Source: Sergeia podlipaevii (lineage: Eukaryota; Euglenozoa; Kinetoplastea; Trypanosomatida; Trypanosomatidae). From it: a DNA stretch of 26,656 bases. The position numbers and the translations under genes were made by a program. Shown here piece by piece: positions 24,801-26,656 of the stretch. Below the pieces are notes generated by a model. The model worked only from the letters and a program-made list of their open reading frames with translations, searched no databases and was not told where the DNA came from. The stretch lies in NCBI GenBank assembly GCA_030849805.1, contig JASANZ010001949.1, positions 1 through 26,656 of the forward strand, read 5' to 3'. The stretch's first letter is position 1; the number at the start of each line of letters is the position of its first letter.

Positions 24801-25868
24801 CTGCTGCTGCTGCTGCTTCTCTTGCAGATGGGCCTTCTTAACATTCCTTTCTAGCTTGTCGCCATTCTCGTCTTCGTCGCCGTTGTTCTGCGCTGCGTAC
24901 ATGGAGGGGCATTGACTACGCGCGTCGTACCCTTCTGACTGAACAGCGGACGCTAGTAGTGTTGACGCTGCATTTTTGCGGTGGTGTTGTTGCTGCTGCT
25001 CTTTGTCGTCAGGATACATGAGCAGGCTGTCCATGTGGAAGCGGTCAAACGCTACGGAGCTCTCTCTCGAGCGCTCACGGCCACCTTGATGCTGCCTCTG
25101 CAGCTGTTGCTCTTGTGGATCGAGTGTCTCGCTCGTCTCATGCATGACATCGCGCCGAGACAAAGAAGCCCCTAAATAGGCCTCGCCATTGTGTATCTGC
25201 GCTGCGACAGGTTCTGACCAGTGAAGCACGCTCGGGGCGTAATCATCACTATCAGAAACAACTTTGAAGGGGCTTTGATTCATACGCGGGGAAGCTGCCA
25301 TGTGCATTTCCACGTCTGTAAAAGCGAGGGCGTGAGTATCCAAAAAAGGAGTACCACTTGCGTACTTCTGTATTTCATCTGGGGTAGCACGTTGAGCGTC
25401 CATGTCGAGATCAACACCTTCAGGGCTGCTCACCCAGCAAAATTCGTGCTGAACATGAGACCACCAGTCTACTTTGTGTCCTGTTCGGAATGGTACCGTG
25501 TCGCTGCTCAAGGCGTTAGTCTTGTTAGCAAAGAGATATGGGGGATACTGAGCGTAACCCAGTTGTAGTGGTTGATACTGCTGCTGCTGCTGTTGTTGTT
25601 GATAATGCTGGGTTGTACGGTAGTCCCATTGACCTCCCAAAGCACGGTTCGCATTAACATTGTTGTTGTTGTTGTTGCATGCTTGTGCGCTACCACCGAC
25701 AACAACGCCAACGCCGCCCCTGCCTGCAGACATTCCAAACGCGTTTGTCCTGGCCATTGGTGGCATGAGATCGACCGGGGGAGAAATTTCATAGCAGCCT
25801 ATGCTACTATTGCAAAAAGGAAAGGGCCGGCTATCACACCCGTTCCTATATGCCCCGTAATTATGCAT
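21885..25868 (-). CDS. Large disordered Q/S/P-rich protein of unknown function (1327 aa)
   Basis: Seen: an intact frame from ATG (25868-25866) to TAG (21887-21885). I do not recognise the protein. The most ordered-looking part is about residues 130-245 (DWWSHVQHEFCW with W135-W136, then DEIQKYASGTPFLDTH, ALAFTDVEMHM, VLHWSEP). A second, shorter candidate lies around residue 1000 (ALREIKVKSLVCNEPERHREDF). The rest is low complexity: Q8 at 90-97, Q6 at 1115-1120, other Q, N, D and S runs, a basic Pro-rich stretch (KAPKAPPPPPP) near 875, and two LPVLP repeats. The C-terminus is acidic and aromatic (YGDQDYDMYDYFQY, 1314-1327). There is no signal peptide or membrane segment. Inferred: a cytosolic or cytoskeletal scaffold with many potential phosphosites. 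Codon use and repeat style match its neighbours, so there is no sign of transfer. The start is the first in-frame ATG behind a strong splice acceptor, with no upstream ATG in the predicted leader. Confidence 0.85.
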   Translation of the reverse strand: MHNYGAYRNGCDSRPFPFCNSSIGCYEISPPVDLMPPMARTNAFGMSAGRGGVGVVVGGSAQACNNNNNNVNANRALGGQWDYRTTQHYQQQQQQQQYQPLQLGYAQYPPYLFANKTNALSSDTVPFRTGHKVDWWSHVQHEFCWVSSPEGVDLDMDAQRATPDEIQKYASGTPFLDTHALAFTDVEMHMAASPRMNQSPFKVVSDSDDYAPSVLHWSEPVAAQIHNGEAYLGASLSRRDVMHETSETLDPQEQQLQRQHQGGRERSRESSVAFDRFHMDSLLMYPDDKEQQQQHHRKNAASTLLASAVQSEGYDARSQCPSMYAAQNNGDEDENGDKLERNVKKAHLQEKQQQQQHRQGEQANRRRSRSGSYDLPSVLASRVGGYPSPSLGQTQSSTLPSAAGYMSLVPTPEASDDDDGGEPVGGRPPRPPQPRNRQSVVVGSRRAYSRLPSTDLSAVSRSKSSSDTEPGDISSVVSRSHYRTSLDVRDGDGEEKETNVKGAREGEKHYEDEEDNKTSTAGSEYDSDDNSSNSNTQRLNGHSMFELPQRLDEGQARKARDSCATSITLNYSATDASHLREHQNNKEDADWYDAPRFMMRSVSVGMAQKRQSEVPPLSQNSIVAKGIRFSRDDDGDDGDDIDAVDDESFRHEQQHQQQQRTRRRGSPHFTYKQFSKGIANQKQLQQNLNRQTLCASLRSAEKDNVATGAGTLPGDVITIDRAKSAGISPARRVGDASRLSTSFAASAPSRPHQRPSQPDSNLEQQQQQRTPSASLPVLPTHPMVAKPTNLAPFRETRESTPAGSASSPSAPCTAPDDNSPSLLTLQQQQQLKKKQPPKNEAAASSQHPPSFSSSSTITPQKMSLSRFSVTQRAKAPKAPPPPPPAAALSAKKVKEGVSALISPISTGRDSYVTSATTAVPHVHKPLPPRADNNNNNDDDDQNKPASKSAPALPAAAAAAATKDPKTKGEVVPSALPVAFSAPVGTHKARQCSAALREIKVKSLVCNEPERHREDFPATADKTLPVLPGGSVAQKLTIQKQPSGKPPLSTPELRQQQLEHSTSESVEYEESAEYYEVVPEAMTRRTMPKLYSADPTPRASPGSVEAPLLQSVKPKQQQQQQAVSLPWKHPSSNSKEQHARTKIGRPEESTRQMSSGSKDPVAIPVGTPPHGAGASNTTARVRSANATAKKPQQQGKLEAKRTTSKKGALPPPLGTSKTHTSSNSGGAVVASPLALSRTQSPSKRTQKTNKLLNVSSSVNTLKAPFSSVDCTVRMEEQRLLKQQQLEEQGVESRKQSYGLSDSTTRFGGNAGLLEYGDQDYDMYDYFQY
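22509..22526 (-). repeat. CAG run encoding Q6
   Basis: Six pure CAG codons encode residues 1115-1120 of the 1327-aa protein. Another five-codon CAG run lies at 24801-24815. Confidence 0.9.
25578..25601 (-). repeat. CAG/CAA run encoding Q8
   Basis: Eight glutamine codons encode residues 90-97, flanked by Tyr (YQQ...QQY), near the N-terminus of the 1327-aa protein. Confidence 0.92.
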
Positions 25869-26656
25869 GATGAATAGCCCCTCCTTTCCTCTTTGAATGG
25901 GACACAGATTTATATTCAGCCGGCAAAACTTACTCCAAAAAAAAAAAATTCTCTCTACGCGCTACTATGTATATGCGCTTCTTTGCTTCCTTTTCTTTGT
26001 CTCTCTGTCTCTAACACTTTCCTTTTGGCACTCTTTGCTTTCTTTTCCCTTTTCTGCCGTACAGTCACTACCACCTGCTTGATATCACGCCCACGTAGTA
26101 CACAAGTAAGGGGGAGAAGATAACTTACGGTAGAAAGCAAAAATGTGTTTTAGACAACAATGAAAGAAAAAAAAAAGGAAAAAAAAAAACGCGCAGCTCT
26201 GATGGACTTACAAGCACGTAAATACACATATACAACACATACACACACGAGGGAGAAAAGAAGAAGACAAAACAAAACAAAAAAATAATAATAATATCCC
26301 TTGTGTAAAAAATAATAATAATGAAAGAGCAGCAATATATTAAGTACTATTGTTTCAAAGTCCGACTAGTAAGGGTTGCCCGGCTTCAAAAGCAGTAAAA
26401 AAAAGAAAGAAACAAGAAAGGCTGGTGTAGGCGAGAATGCTTGATTAACAATAACAACGTAAAAGATAAATAAATAAAATAAAAATGTACACAATTCTTT
26501 TCATGAGAGGATCACACTTTAAAATGTCCACTCTTTACTAAAGGCAATAATGAGAAAACAAAATAAAAAAGAAGAAGACATCAAAGATGAATTTTATCAC
26601 ATGACAGGAGAGAAAGAGAGAGAAAAAAAAAGGAGATGCAACACAACCGGGGGTGG
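25869..26656. other. AT-rich region upstream of the 1327-aa gene
   Basis: It contains the short 5' UTR and splice signal of the 1327-aa gene and, further upstream, probably the 3' UTR of a gene outside the window. It is rich in A runs and AAT triplets on the plus strand. No coding frame with a credible translation and no RNA gene was seen. Confidence 0.65.
25933..25952 (-). promoter_or_regulatory. Candidate trans-splice acceptor of the 1327-aa gene
   Basis: The coding strand shows AATTTTTTTTTTTTGGAG with AG at 25934-25933. It would give a 5' UTR of about 64 nt without an upstream ATG. This is the clearest homopolymer-T tract with an AG immediately after it in the window. Confidence 0.6.

Overview
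The window looks like nuclear DNA of a kinetoplastid, most likely a trypanosomatid. Four very long, intron-free reading frames (1464, about 1872, 2347 and 1327 codons) all lie on the minus strand. They are separated by AT-rich, low-complexity spacers with pyrimidine tracts followed by AG on the transcribed strand, as expected of a polycistronic unit processed by spliced-leader trans-splicing. The genus cannot be fixed by eye. The moderate GC of the coding regions and the heavy CAG/CAA glutamine runs argue against a typical GC-rich Leishmania, but that is only an impression.

Transcription runs from high to low coordinates. At 25868-21885 is a large, mostly disordered Q/S/P-rich protein that I do not recognise. 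A long 2.86-kb spacer with microsatellites follows. At 19025-11982 is a WD40 protein with a C-terminal zinc-ribbon/RING module. It matches the GATOR2 (SEACAT) group and is closest to WDR24/Sea2; it carries huge low-complexity insertions, one of them inside the zinc-binding region. At 11236-5618 is an AAA+ ATPase of the ATAD5/Elg1 type (large subunit of the alternative RFC complex that unloads PCNA), with several PIP-box-like motifs. At 4891-497 is a MORN-repeat protein with a long uncharacterised C-terminal part and one hydrophobic segment.

The genes do not form an obvious pathway. Co-directional clustering of unrelated housekeeping genes is normal in this group. Control is expected after transcription, through splice-site choice and UTRs. 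Candidate splice acceptors are visible upstream of all four genes, and two of them suggest alternative starts or a tiny upstream ORF. I see no tRNA, rRNA, transposon, CRISPR array or clear snoRNA. The most interesting points are the split zinc module of the GATOR2-like protein, the PIP/SIM-like motif set and variant Walker B of the ATAD5-like protein, and the unrecognised 1327-residue protein.
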